DNA of 19,352 nucleotides from Caldivirga sp. (GTDB taxonomy: Archaea > Thermoproteota > Thermoprotei > Thermoproteales > Thermocladiaceae). The stretch lies in NCBI GenBank assembly GCA_028275645.1, contig JAPWUH010000005.1, positions 1-19,352 of the forward strand, read 5' to 3'. The position numbers were made by a program, and so were the translations under genes. The notes beneath the pieces are model-generated. The model was not told where the DNA came from and made no database searches. It saw only the letters and a program-made list of their open reading frames with translations. Shown here piece after piece: positions 1 to 9,000 of this stretch. Position 1 is the stretch's first letter. Each line of letters opens with the position of its first letter.

Positions 1-29
1 TCAAGCCAAGCCCAACATTCCTAAGGAGG

Positions 30-1574
30 ATGCTTCAACTACCGGGTGAGGGGGTGTTGATTGGTGAACTCTACTCTGGTGGTAGGGTTGTTGAGGGTGT
101 TGATGTTAAGCTACCGACCCATGCACTTTACGAGCACGTCCTCGTGATTGGGACCACTGGTAGTGGTAAGACAGTGCTTTTGAAGAACATGGCACTCTCA
201 ATGCTGAGCAACGTGAAGGGCTCGACGGTGCTGGCCCTAGACCTACAGGGCGACTACCCACACCTAGCCTTACCAAACCCAGCAAACGCAAAGCCACTAT
301 TCAAGCCAGTGGGCTCTTTAACCGTGATACAGCCCATCACCAGGGATTACCTCGAAGGTTACAGGGGGTTGATTGAGGGGGAGTTTGGGGTTGAGTACCT
401 TGAGGATTACCTAGGTGAGGGGGGTGCGGAGTTGATTGACGTTAAGGATGCTGAAACCCTGGCTAAGGCGTTAGGCTACTCACTACTCAGGCTTTTCATA
501 AGGGACGTGTACGGTGATGCAGAGGTTGAGGGGTTTAATGCCTCAGTGGGTGGCGGTGGGTCTGAGGCTGTGCTGCACTGGGTTGAGGCAACCATTAAGG
601 TTGGTGGTTCATCCTTCAGGCTTAGGCTGGTTCCGTGGTCGCTTAGGTTTAGCGACGTGTACATTGAGTTGCCTAGGATATTCCCAGTATTCTCGGAGAG
701 GGTTGGGGTGATTCTGCCTAGGGTTCTTGAGAACGCAATGAACTACATAAACCACGGCGTCAACTGCGCACAGCAGTTAAGCCAAAGGGGTAGTAGGTGC
801 CCTGGGGAGCGGCCTCAAGCAAAGGTTCAGGCTAGGGCTGGGGGTGAGGGGGCTGTTGAGCAGGGGGTGGTGGATCTTGACGCCCTTTTGCGTGAGCAGG
901 CTTGTGTTGAGTTGGCTGCCGAGTGCCTTAGGTTGGCTTGGCAGCAGAGGGATAACATAGTGAGGGGCCTCCACATGCTAGGCAGGTTGGGCGTAATGGA
1001 CGTTAAGTTCACTGTTGGCGGTAAGTCTGTGCTCCTCGAGGAGCCTAACTACGGTGAACTGCTTAACGGAGGCTTGATCGTGCTTGACCTTAGGTTGTTT
1101 AGGGAGCAGCCGACGGCAGCATCAATAGTAGTCTACAGGGTTTTATCAAGGGTCTTCGAGGTTAGGGATGCTGAGTTGAGGGGTGGTGGTGAGCCAAGGC
1201 CAACATTCATACTCATTGACGAGGCCCACAACTACTTCCCGCAACCTGAACGTGGAGTGGAGGACTTCAACAAGGACGTCGTTGAGGCTATGATAAACAA
1301 GTTGACTAGGCTTGGTAGGGTTAGGAGGATTGGAGTGGTCTTCGCAACCCACACACCAGACGACCTAAACAACCTAATACTACAACTAACAAACACGAAG
1401 ATCGCCCTTAGGAGTGAGGGGCATGTGCTTGAGAGGGTTGGTTTAAGGGAGTACTCCAGTGAGGTAACCTACGCACAGGACGGCGTGGCGGTGGTTAAGA
1501 GCTACGTCTTCAGGACGCATTCAGTAACGGCAAGGGCAATACCACCACAGACAATGCACAGGAGCCATAAGTGA
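30..1574 (+). CDS. HerA/FtsK-superfamily (DUF87) DNA-translocase ATPase, possibly 5'-incomplete
   Basis: This is a P-loop ATPase of the HerA-FtsK type, a family of hexameric motors that pump double-stranded DNA, often with a NurA nuclease. The Walker A motif GTTGSGKT is at residues 41-48, preceded by the usual strand HVLVI. A Walker B strand ending in IDEAHNYFP is near residues 393-402. Around residues 255-285 there is a low-complexity Gly/Glu/Gln-rich linker. The start is uncertain: the frame has no stop between the window edge and the ATG, and the AAGGAGG at 23-29 abuts that ATG with no spacing, so the gene may begin upstream of the window. An alternative start is GTG at 54. It converges tail to tail with the AAA+ gene, 6 nt apart. 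No NurA is visible, although a partner could lie to the left. The family call is firm. Its role (end resection, defence or DNA transfer) is not. Confidence 0.85.
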   Translation: MLQLPGEGVLIGELYSGGRVVEGVDVKLPTHALYEHVLVIGTTGSGKTVLLKNMALSMLSNVKGSTVLALDLQGDYPHLALPNPANAKPLFKPVGSLTVIQPITRDYLEGYRGLIEGEFGVEYLEDYLGEGGAELIDVKDAETLAKALGYSLLRLFIRDVYGDAEVEGFNASVGGGGSEAVLHWVEATIKVGGSSFRLRLVPWSLRFSDVYIELPRIFPVFSERVGVILPRVLENAMNYINHGVNCAQQLSQRGSRCPGERPQAKVQARAGGEGAVEQGVVDLDALLREQACVELAAECLRLAWQQRDNIVRGLHMLGRLGVMDVKFTVGGKSVLLEEPNYGELLNGGLIVLDLRLFREQPTAASIVVYRVLSRVFEVRDAELRGGGEPRPTFILIDEAHNYFPQPERGVEDFNKDVVEAMINKLTRLGRVRRIGVVFATHTPDDLNNLILQLTNTKIALRSEGHVLERVGLREYSSEVTYAQDGVAVVKSYVFRTHSVTARAIPPQTMHRSHK

Positions 1575-1580
1575 AATTCT

Positions 1581-2597
1581 CTAGGCGTTCCTCAATAGGT
1601 ATTTGGCCACTGACTCGTAGACCTCATCAACACACCTTTTATCGCTGCACAGTCTAGCGTACCTAATAGCCTCCCTAGGACTTAAACTATACTCACTAAC
1701 CCTCTCAGCAATGTACTTAGCTAGCTCAGGATCCTTACCATAACGCTTAACCAAGACATTAGTCACAACCTGCAGGTACTCCTCCTTGGTGTACGGCTTC
1801 AGGTTAAACACCCAGAACCTGTCCAGGAGCTCCCTAGGTAGCTTATCGATGCGGTTGGCGGCAGCGAAGACCCAGACCTTCATTGGCACGTCAATACGCA
1901 CCTTATGTATTGACACGACTAGGCGCCCACTCTCCATTAGCGTGAGCAGTATGCTTAAGTCATCCGGGCTCTTCAACTTATCAATCTCATCAATAATCAA
2001 GTACCTAGGCCTCCTGGCCAGTAAAACATCCCTAATACCAGCCTTAGTTGCAGTACCCATTGTGATGAACACTGAGTCAGGCAGCCTCTCAATCTCCATC
2101 AGCATTAATGATTTTGCGGTTGATGGAGGCCCAACAAGCAGTACGTGGATAGGCTCCTCATTAACGACAATCCTCTTAATCACAGCCTTCAAATCATCAT
2201 AACCCTCAACGACACTCATGAAGTCAGGCGGTAACTCAACCTTAGCTGGACTTGGTGCCGAGAACATGTTTAGAACTTCCTCAAGCTTACTTGGCTCAAC
2301 AGTCAGGTTATACATCGTGTGTTTATTAGTCTGCAGCGTAACCCGCAGCACACCAATCTCAACAAGCTGCTTAAGCAACCAACCAGGAACACCAACATCA
2401 CTCCACTCAAAACCATACTCACACAGGCCGGGGCTATCGGCATGCTTAACGGGGCACTCCCTAACCCAATTCAGTATCTTACGCAGGTAACCAACCACGT
2501 CAACCTCAGGGTGCTCCTCAATGAACCTAAGCAACTGCAACGCCTCACTCATAATCCACACAATAGCCTCTACACACTCAAATAAACCTTTCCTCAA
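1581..2597 (-). CDS. AAA+ ATPase with MCM-like core and N-terminal winged-helix-like region
   Basis: The product is a 338-residue AAA+ protein. Residues 1-115 are predicted helical and may form winged-helix DNA-binding folds, ending in a Pro-rich linker. The ATPase core has Walker A GPPSTAKS at 156-163, where the AKS ending is typical of MCM-type helicases. Walker B IIDEIDK is at 201-207, a sensor-1 Asn at 248, and an LLDRF arginine-finger motif at 258-261. It lacks the MCM N-terminal DNA-binding tier and is half the usual MCM length, so it is not the replicative helicase. It could be a stand-alone relative such as a MoxR-, RuvB- or McrB-type motor. The assigned TTG start lies about 28 bp from a minus-strand TATA-like box. 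ATG at 2552 (residue 16) is the alternative. It is divergent from the EVE-nuclease gene, 76 nt away, which hints at a shared role. Confidence 0.8.
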   Translation of the reverse strand: MRKGLFECVEAIVWIMSEALQLLRFIEEHPEVDVVGYLRKILNWVRECPVKHADSPGLCEYGFEWSDVGVPGWLLKQLVEIGVLRVTLQTNKHTMYNLTVEPSKLEEVLNMFSAPSPAKVELPPDFMSVVEGYDDLKAVIKRIVVNEEPIHVLLVGPPSTAKSLMLMEIERLPDSVFITMGTATKAGIRDVLLARRPRYLIIDEIDKLKSPDDLSILLTLMESGRLVVSIHKVRIDVPMKVWVFAAANRIDKLPRELLDRFWVFNLKPYTKEEYLQVVTNVLVKRYGKDPELAKYIAERVSEYSLSPREAIRYARLCSDKRCVDEVYESVAKYLLRNA

Positions 2598-2616
2598 CTA
2601 GTTAATCCTAGTTAAT
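2598..2616. repeat. Tandem 9-bp repeat, possible operator
   Basis: CTAGTTAAT occurs at 2598-2606 and again at 2608-2616. The 10-bp period would put both copies on the same face of the helix. The pair lies between the minus-strand TATA-like box and the start codon of the AAA+ gene, so a bound protein would sit over its transcription start. This is a pattern only. No regulator is identified. Confidence 0.35.
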
Positions 2617-2621
2617 TATGG

Positions 2622-2632
2622 TATTTAATAAT
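2622..2632 (-). promoter_or_regulatory. TATA-like box for the AAA+ gene
   Basis: On the minus strand this reads ATTATTAAATA, centred about 29 bp from the TTG start. The spacing suits a leaderless archaeal transcript. Confidence 0.45.
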
Positions 2633-2641
2633 GTGGTTACG

Positions 2642-2647
2642 CTTAAA
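2642..2647 (+). promoter_or_regulatory. TATA-like box for the EVE-nuclease gene
   Basis: CTTAAA is centred about 29 bp before the ATG at 2674. No Shine-Dalgarno sequence lies between, as expected for a leaderless mRNA. Confidence 0.45.
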
Positions 2648-2673
2648 TTGCTTAAGAGTTTACACTAGTCTTG

Positions 2674-3609
2674 ATGCCTAATTGTTGGTTAGTCATGATG
2701 AGTGAGGGGAATCTTAACTACACCATTAAGCATGGGGTTTTCGGTTTACCTGGGGGATCGGCTGAGAGGCTTAGGGGATTGATTAACGTTGGTGACCATT
2801 TACTGGTTTACGTCATTAAGAGGGGTTGTAGCGAGCTTTGCGAGTCCTTCGCAGCCGTACTTGAGGTGGCTGGTGGTTGGCGTGAGTCAAGTAAGCCAAC
2901 TTGGCCTGATGAGGTTGAGGAGGGTGTGGTTAAGTACCCGTGGGTCGTTGACGTCAAGGTTGTGGTTAAGGGTAGGGTGAGTTACAGCGAGGTTTACAGT
3001 GAATTAACCAGGCTACTACCACCACTTGAGGATATCCGCAACAAGTTACAGAAGGCTGGTGGGCGTGTTGGGTTTGGGACTGTGTTACGCATGCTCAGTG
3101 CAAACGCCAGCGGGAAACCTGTGGGGAGTGAACTATGTGAGTTGATTAAGGCGAGGCTCCAATCCACGGGTGGGCGGGTCTTCAGTCATGAGGATGTTAA
3201 GGGTTGGTTGAGGGAGGTTGGTGAATTACTTGGTTACCATGTGGTTACTGAGTATGAGAGTGAGGGTTATAGGTTTGATGTTGCCTGGTGGGGTAGTGGG
3301 AGGGATTTCAGGGGTGGGAGGCACCCTGCAGCGGTCTTCGAGGTTCAGCGTGGTGGTAGTTTGGTTGAGGCCTTAGCTAGGCTTAAGCATGCACTGGATA
3401 AGTGGAACATCAATGGACTATACCTAGTTGTTACGGAAGAGGAGGATGTGGATAAGGCTCGTAGGCTTGTTGAACCTCAATTAAGGGGCTCATTCCACGA
3501 GTTAATGGACAGGGTTAGAATATGGACCGCCAAGAGGGTTAAGGAAGTTAAAGACACCTTAGCGAAATATAGTGGTGAGGTAAGGGAGTTATCGACACTA
3601 AGGGATTAG
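2674..3609 (+). CDS. EVE-domain/PD-(D/E)XK nuclease fusion, predicted modification-dependent restriction enzyme
   Basis: The N-terminal 95 or so residues match the EVE (PUA-like) pattern. A CWLVMMS strand with the conserved Trp is followed by a basic/aromatic segment, then VGDHLLVYV, then an AVLEV strand, and finally WPDE and YPWVVDVKV. EVE domains bind modified bases in DNA or RNA. The C-terminal half carries a PD-(D/E)XK-like core: Asp202 in YRFDVAW and Glu223-Val-Gln225 in VFEVQRGG. This is followed by a helix (SLVEALARLKHALDKW) and the strand GLYLVVTEEED. Gln in place of the usual Lys occurs in several members of that superfamily. The architecture suggests a type IV-like enzyme that reads modified bases through EVE and cuts DNA. 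The start is ATG 2674, preferred over TTG 2671 because of TATA spacing and because CWLV begins the EVE fold. An RNA-directed role cannot be excluded. Confidence 0.78.
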   Translation: MPNCWLVMMSEGNLNYTIKHGVFGLPGGSAERLRGLINVGDHLLVYVIKRGCSELCESFAAVLEVAGGWRESSKPTWPDEVEEGVVKYPWVVDVKVVVKGRVSYSEVYSELTRLLPPLEDIRNKLQKAGGRVGFGTVLRMLSANASGKPVGSELCELIKARLQSTGGRVFSHEDVKGWLREVGELLGYHVVTEYESEGYRFDVAWWGSGRDFRGGRHPAAVFEVQRGGSLVEALARLKHALDKWNINGLYLVVTEEEDVDKARRLVEPQLRGSFHELMDRVRIWTAKRVKEVKDTLAKYSGEVRELSTLRD

Positions 3610-3631
3610 AGACTCATTGTAACCGAAACAC

Positions 3632-3639
3632 CTAAATTA
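3632..3639 (+). promoter_or_regulatory. TATA-like box for the zinc-ribbon gene
   Basis: CTAAATTA is centred about 26 bp upstream of the ATG at 3662, between the EVE-nuclease stop and this start. This suggests independent leaderless transcription. Confidence 0.45.
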
Positions 3640-3661
3640 ACAGCAACAGTACTATGCATTA

Positions 3662-3853
3662 ATGCCTAGGTGCCCTTACTGTGGCTCGGAGGACTTAACC
3701 CCAATTAAGACCTGGACGTTCAGGTTTTATGAGGTTACGATGTACAAGTGTAATAAATGCGGCGGTAAGTTCAACCACTACAGAAACACAACGGGTAAGG
3801 GCAAGCCTGAATTCTACATTAAGGTTAAGCCTAAGGTTTCCTCAACTCGTTGA
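3662..3853 (+). CDS. Small zinc-ribbon protein of unknown function
   Basis: The 63-residue protein has two knuckles, CPYCG at residues 4-8 and CNKCG at 30-34, forming a single zinc ribbon. A basic tail rich in Lys follows (GKGKPEFYIKVKPKV). Such proteins usually bind nucleic acid or act as accessory subunits, but nothing here fixes a partner. A TATA-like element sits about 26 bp upstream. The last 23 nt overlap the 3' end of the minus-strand helicase frame, so the two transcripts converge and overlap. Confidence 0.7.
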   Translation: MPRCPYCGSEDLTPIKTWTFRFYEVTMYKCNKCGGKFNHYRNTTGKGKPEFYIKVKPKVSSTR

Positions 3854-4889
3854 TAACCTCATCAACTGCTTTCCTAACCTTTACATCAATATCGTTTACA
3901 TTGATTGTGGTTCTGAGGCTACGCATGGTTAATCCATGTATCCACGGTAGCTTCCTTAAGTCACCCTCACCCATTGATGATAATACGATTAGCTTGAACT
4001 TGGCCCTGCTAATAGCCACGTTAAACCTGGCGTAGTTACCCAAAGCCCTATGGTACCTGTTAGCCGTCATTGAGTATATTACCACGTTCTTCTCGCGACC
4101 CTGAAAACTATCAACGGTACTTGAGACCCTCAAGTCTAGTAGTGATTCAACATCCTTATCCTCAACATAACCCTCATCATCCCCACCCACACTAGCCACG
4201 CCATGTATCAGTGAGGCCACGGGTGGCTTATCTAGGCCAAGCCTCTCAATAGCCCTAGATACCACTGTTGACTGAGCCCTATACGTGGTTATTATGGCCG
4301 CATCCTCATTAGTAGCCCCATGCTCAAGTAGCCTACTGTAGATGGCGACCGCTAAGTATGCCTCCTCCCTATTAACAGCTGAGTATGAGGTGAACCTAGC
4401 CCTCTTAACCTCAACCCAATCCATACCACCGTTAACGTCAACCCAAACCACAGGCGAATCACCAGTTAAAATAGCGTCTATTGAGTAACCGTGTATTGGG
4501 TTAATTGGGAGCCGTTGATTTAGGACAGCCGTCCTAAGGGTTCCCTGGTAGAATGCATCACTCACATACTTGAAAATCCCCTCAACACCCCTCCTCTGAA
4601 CACTCAACCGAACACTGGGGACGTTACCATTGTTAACGAGTAGTTGAAGAATAGACTCAACACCCTCAGTGTGGTTTGGGGACCTGGCTATTGGTGGTAG
4701 CTGCCTCGTATCCCCAAGTATAACCCTCCTTAACCCATAGTGTAGTGGTATTAGGGCTATGCCGAGGGGCACCATTGAAGCCTCATCAATGAAGACGTAG
4801 TCGAACAGCGGCCACCTCCCCAACTCCCCCTTAGCAACCTCCTCAAGAGAGTAAAGCCTATCAAGAACCGCAAGCTTGGCGATAGTCAT
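3831..4889 (-). pseudogene. C-terminal part of SF1 DNA2/NAM7-type helicase (motifs II-VI), downstream of an in-frame TAG
   Basis: This frame holds the second half of a UPF1/DNA2-like helicase. Motif II, FDYVFIDEAS, is at residues 29-38. Motif III is GDTRQLPP, motif IV-like TTYRAQ follows, motif V is STVDSFQGREKNVVIYS, and motif VI is NVAISRAKFK. The P-loop half is the ORF just upstream. The two are in the same reading frame, separated only by TAG at 4905-4907 and five sense codons. Those five codons (KRIIG) complete the strand before MTIAKL that normally forms a VVGTT-like motif, so the gene seems once, or still, continuous. As written, the ATG at 4889 would make a helicase half with no P-loop. 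It is either a decayed gene, a readthrough or reinitiation product, or a base-calling error. All catalytic motifs are intact, so decay would be recent. Confidence 0.75.
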
Positions 4890-4904
4890 GCCAATTATCC
4901 TCTT

Positions 4905-6041
4905 CTACTTAAAAACCCTGAGTACAAAGTCTTGCCTTGATTCACCAGCCCCCTGCGTGACTATAACCCTCTTAACCCTTCTACTCACCTTAGCTGGGTG
5001 CCCAACCCTAGCCATTAAACCCTCTACATCAGGGCACATGTCCATTACCCTCTCAAGCGCATTATCAATGGCAACATTGGTGTGTGACGTTATTAAAACC
5101 AGGTAACCGGCCCTAGCTAAGGCACAGGTGGCTGCTGCAATAACGGTAGTCTTACCAGTGCCAGGGGGACCCTCAATGGCCATGAATCCATACGGACCCA
5201 GGTTAAGTATCCCCTTAACTGCATTAACCTTCTCAGGGTCGAGGGGGTACTCAACAGGCTTAACGTTAACAATAGCTCCATGGTGGGTTGTGCATGGTGG
5301 TAAGCCGTTGATTATGCCGTGCAGTGTGCATGGCTTATTGCCCAGTATGTTGAGCGCCGACTCGTATAGGATTACTGGCTCGGCTAGCTTGATGAAGCCA
5401 CCGTGGAGGCGTTTATTGGATTGAATGTGAATTGCCATTAATCCGTGGACGCATGACCTACCCTTCCTCATGAACCTGCACTTACCCTTATCCCTAACTT
5501 TAACACGCTCCACGACACCTAGAACATTACCCACGAAGATTGAGTCGAATGGCCTCAGTGAATTAGCGTACTCACTATAAAGCTCAATGCTCATAACCAC
5601 CCTAGCCACGTTTGGGTCACCCCTAAGTACCCTCCAATCCTCAACCTGGCCATAGCCCACGGTCTTCTCACTCTTCTCGGCGATAACCTTCTCACTCTGA
5701 AGCCAGGCGCCAACACCCTCATCATCAGCCGGTAGCCTGTAGTTAGGTGGCCTAAACTCTGATGTAATGAACCCGCAGTTTGGGCAGTACTTGAAGAATA
5801 GGTTGTGTGATGCGGCGTAGGTTAAAGTGGAGCCGCACCTGGGGCACCTCTCAGGGCTCCTCAAGTCAGTCCTTATAATCGGCCTACCTAAACCCTCATC
5901 ATGCTCAATGGTTACCTGGGCTGGTAATAAACCCTCATAACCGCACTTAGGGCACTTGAAGAATAAACCAGCCTCAGTCCTAGTGAACCTGAGAATAGAC
6001 CCACACCTAGGACAAAACCAATTCCTAACACTACCACTCAC
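4905..6041 (-). pseudogene. N-terminal part of SF1 DNA2/NAM7-type helicase with two zinc ribbons, ended by TAG
   Basis: The first ribbon has Cys10/Cys13 and Cys30/Cys33 (FCPRCGSILRF...CPKCGYEG). It resembles the N-terminal ribbon of the TFS/RpoM transcription factors. The second ribbon has Cys66/Cys69 and Cys86/Cys89. A beta-rich region with another Cys/His cluster follows. The helicase core begins with Walker A GPPGTGKTT at 291-299 and motif Ia TSHTNVAIDNALE. The frame stops at TAG 4905-4907 after RVFK. It continues in the same frame as the motif II-VI half. The combined length with the stop read through is 736 residues, a normal size for this family. The start is GTG at 6041, about 27 bp from a TATA palindrome shared with the methyltransferase. 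The likely role is DNA or RNA unwinding, possibly serving the neighbouring restriction-modification enzyme. Confidence 0.78.
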
Positions 6042-6064
6042 ACATCTTAAGTTAAGTGATTAAT

Positions 6065-6072
6065 ATTTAAAT
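6065..6072. promoter_or_regulatory. Palindromic TATA box, apparent bidirectional promoter of helicase and methyltransferase
   Basis: ATTTAAAT is a perfect 8-bp palindrome centred at 6068.5. The GTG of the helicase (6041) and the second in-frame ATG of the methyltransferase (6096) each lie 27.5 bp from the centre. That is the expected TATA-to-start distance for leaderless archaeal mRNAs in both directions. Confidence 0.65.
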
Positions 6073-6080
6073 TATTCACC

Positions 6081-9000
6081 ATGGCGGTTACTGTAATGGC
6101 GTCTACGCGTGAGGTTGCTGTTCAGGATAGGTTATTCACAATTATCCAGGGCTTCATTGGTAGGTTTAAGGTGGGTGGTGTTGAGTTGACTGTTGAGCGT
6201 GAGTACCCTGTTGACAATAAGAGGGCTGACATAGCAGTGCTGATTAAGGATGGGCGAATCCCAATACTCATTATTGAGACTAAGAGGAAGTATGTTGAGA
6301 GGGGTACGTATAGGACTGACCCAAGGATAACACCACTAAGCAGAGCCGTAATTGGACAGGCACTGTGTTATGCGGCCTTAGTTAAGGGGAGCCTTGGGCT
6401 TGACAAGACCCCATTCTTCGCCACAGCCAACATTGACGGGGTATTCGTGTTCTCACCAATAGAGGACCCAGGCGCATTCATTGACATGGATGCGTGTAGG
6501 GATGGGAGGTATGAGGATGTTATAAAGCCGGGAAGGTACAATGAACTGTTGGATAAGTACAGGTTCAGGTACTATAGGCTCACGGAGTCTGATGTTGGGG
6601 AGATGATTGATAATGTCGCAAACTCATGGATAAGCACGGCAGCCATCAACAAGCTTAGGGTTAACCTAGGTAACTGGTTCATTGAACAGTTGAGGCTAGG
6701 CTTCATAGAGGCACTACTGGGCATATACGGCGTTGGCGACTACCTGAAGAATGAGCTTGCCCGTGACTCCAAGTACTGGAGCCTACTAGATAAGTTGGCT
6801 AGGGATTACGGTTATAGGAATGGGTTGGTGGATATTGTCGGCCAGAATCTCGAGAAGGTTGATGACTTGGCTAGGATGATGCTCTACGTCCTCATGAACA
6901 AGATAATATTCTACAAGGTCCTTGAGAACCACTACAGGGGTTTAAACCCATTAAAACCACTCTGCAGGAGCGTCAACTACTCAACGGGTAAATACCTGGA
7001 GGTTTTAAAGAGTAATTACTTCAGTAGGGCTGTTAGCGTTACCCAGGATTTTGAGCCCATATTCAACACTGGGTTTTTCGATGAGTTGAGGTTGCCTGAT
7101 GATCCTGAGGTTTGTAGGGTTATTGATGACTTGATAAACCTAATTGATGAGGTTGGCGCAGTGAGGATTGGCGACATAATTGGATACATCTATGAGCAGT
7201 TAATCCCTGCCGAGGAGAGGCATAGGCTTGGCCAATTCTACACACCACCAGCAGTGGCCAGGCTGATAGTGAGGTGGAGTGTGAGGAAGCCCACAGACAT
7301 GGTCCTAGACCCAGGGTGCGGTTCAGGCACATTCCTCATAGAAGCCTACTCAAGGTTGTACGAGTTGAAGACTGGTAAGACTATACTGGAGGGTAGGCCA
7401 AGTAGGGAGGTGCATGAGGCGATTCTAAACCAATTATACGGCATAGACATTAACCCATTCCCACTACAATTAACGGCCATGAACCTGGCGATGAGGAATG
7501 CCAGGAACCCAAGCTCAAACATGAACCTGATACGCCAAGACTACTTCACAATAATACCTGGGCAACAGGCATTAGCACCCTATACTACTGTGACCGCTAG
7601 GGGGATAGAGCCTAGGCGCATTACGATTCCTAAGAGTTTTGATGCAGTGGTTGGAAATCCACCATACACCAGGTGGACTGACTTGCCAATAAATGCGAGG
7701 CAAGCGGTCATTAAGTCAATTTCAAGCATCTTAGAGAAAGGAAAGTATGATTTAAGGCCTAGGGAGGATGCACCAGGTGCGTCACCGCAAATATACGTTT
7801 ACTGGATTATGCACGCCACGGGGTTTCTCAATGAGGGTAGTAGGTTGGGGATGATTATAAGCAACATGTGGATGCAGACGGATTACGGTGTTGAGTTTGG
7901 GAGGTTCCTCCTCGATAATTACAAAATCAAGGCCTTGATTGACGTATCGTATAGGTTATTCACAGCGTTAATAAGCACGGTGATTATACTAGCAGAGAAA
8001 TCAAGCAATGAAGCGGAGAGGGCTCAGAATAGGGTACTGTTGGTTAGGGTGCCACCAATTGATAGTAGGCTAAGCGATGTGGACGTTGAGAAGAGACTTG
8101 AGGATATTTTCGATTGCCTAATGAAAGCTATTGATGAGGGCACCTACGAGTTTAGGGAGGATAAGTTGAGAGAGTGTGGTAAACTCGATGTTTGGTACCG
8201 CTTCATCGAGCAGGGGCAAATACCCAGGGATAAGAAATGGATTGGGCTATTCTTTGGTGGTGTGGATGTCGTGAATAGGCTTGAGGAGTTGGCTAACGAA
8301 GGTAAGTTAATGATTAGGGCAGATGAGTGGTTTATGCCAACTGAGGGCAATACGATTTGGAGTATTGAATCTACAATGCATGGATTAGGTGCTAGTAAGT
8401 TCTTTTACCTTAGTGAGGGGATGGTAAAGAATTGGGGAATACCTCAAGACTGCTTCACTAAGGCCATCACATCGGCGAAGTTTATAAACACATTCATGTT
8501 CACAAGGGATGATTGGGAAGGTTTGAAGGATAAGGGTAGGAGAGTATATATGTTCATGTGCCATAAAGCCAAGGCTCAATTACCAGAAACCGTGCAGAAT
8601 TATATTAAATGGGGTGAGACAGAATGTAAAACATCGGAAAAGAGAGGCAAGGGTGAGATATGTTCAAAAACCACTGCCTGCAAAAAACGTGCAAAAACAC
8701 GCGGATTCTATGGTTGGTATGACTTAGGCGGCTACGTACCGACACCAATAATGGCAATCTACCAAGCTGGGTATCACCCGCAATTCTTCTTAACCAAAAT
8801 GCCGTTGGCCACTTACCATGCCATAATAACGTTCATACCCAAGGTGAGGGTTAGGGTTGGTAATTGGGTTTTCAACCCAAGTGAGTATAGGGATGTTATT
8901 GAGGGGGTTAATGATAATGTGGAGCTTGATGAGGTTGAGGTTAAGGCATTGTTAGCTTACCTGAACTCAACGTTCAACTGGTTGTGGCTTGAGCAAAGTG

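Noticed and set aside
1786..2202. 138-residue plus-strand frame opposite the AAA+ gene
   Set aside because: The opposite strand encodes intact AAA+ motifs over the same stretch. The Ser/Thr/Leu-rich translation is typical of an antisense shadow.
1581..2597. Replicative MCM helicase
   Set aside because: The protein is about half MCM length and lacks the MCM N-terminal domain and zinc motif. Only the ATPase motifs are MCM-like.
4905..4907. Pyrrolysine or general TAG reassignment to explain the interrupted helicase
   Set aside because: TAG ends several normal-looking genes here (1581, 3607, 3831, 10141), and no pyl-type gene or tRNA is visible. It is kept only as a test within the finding.
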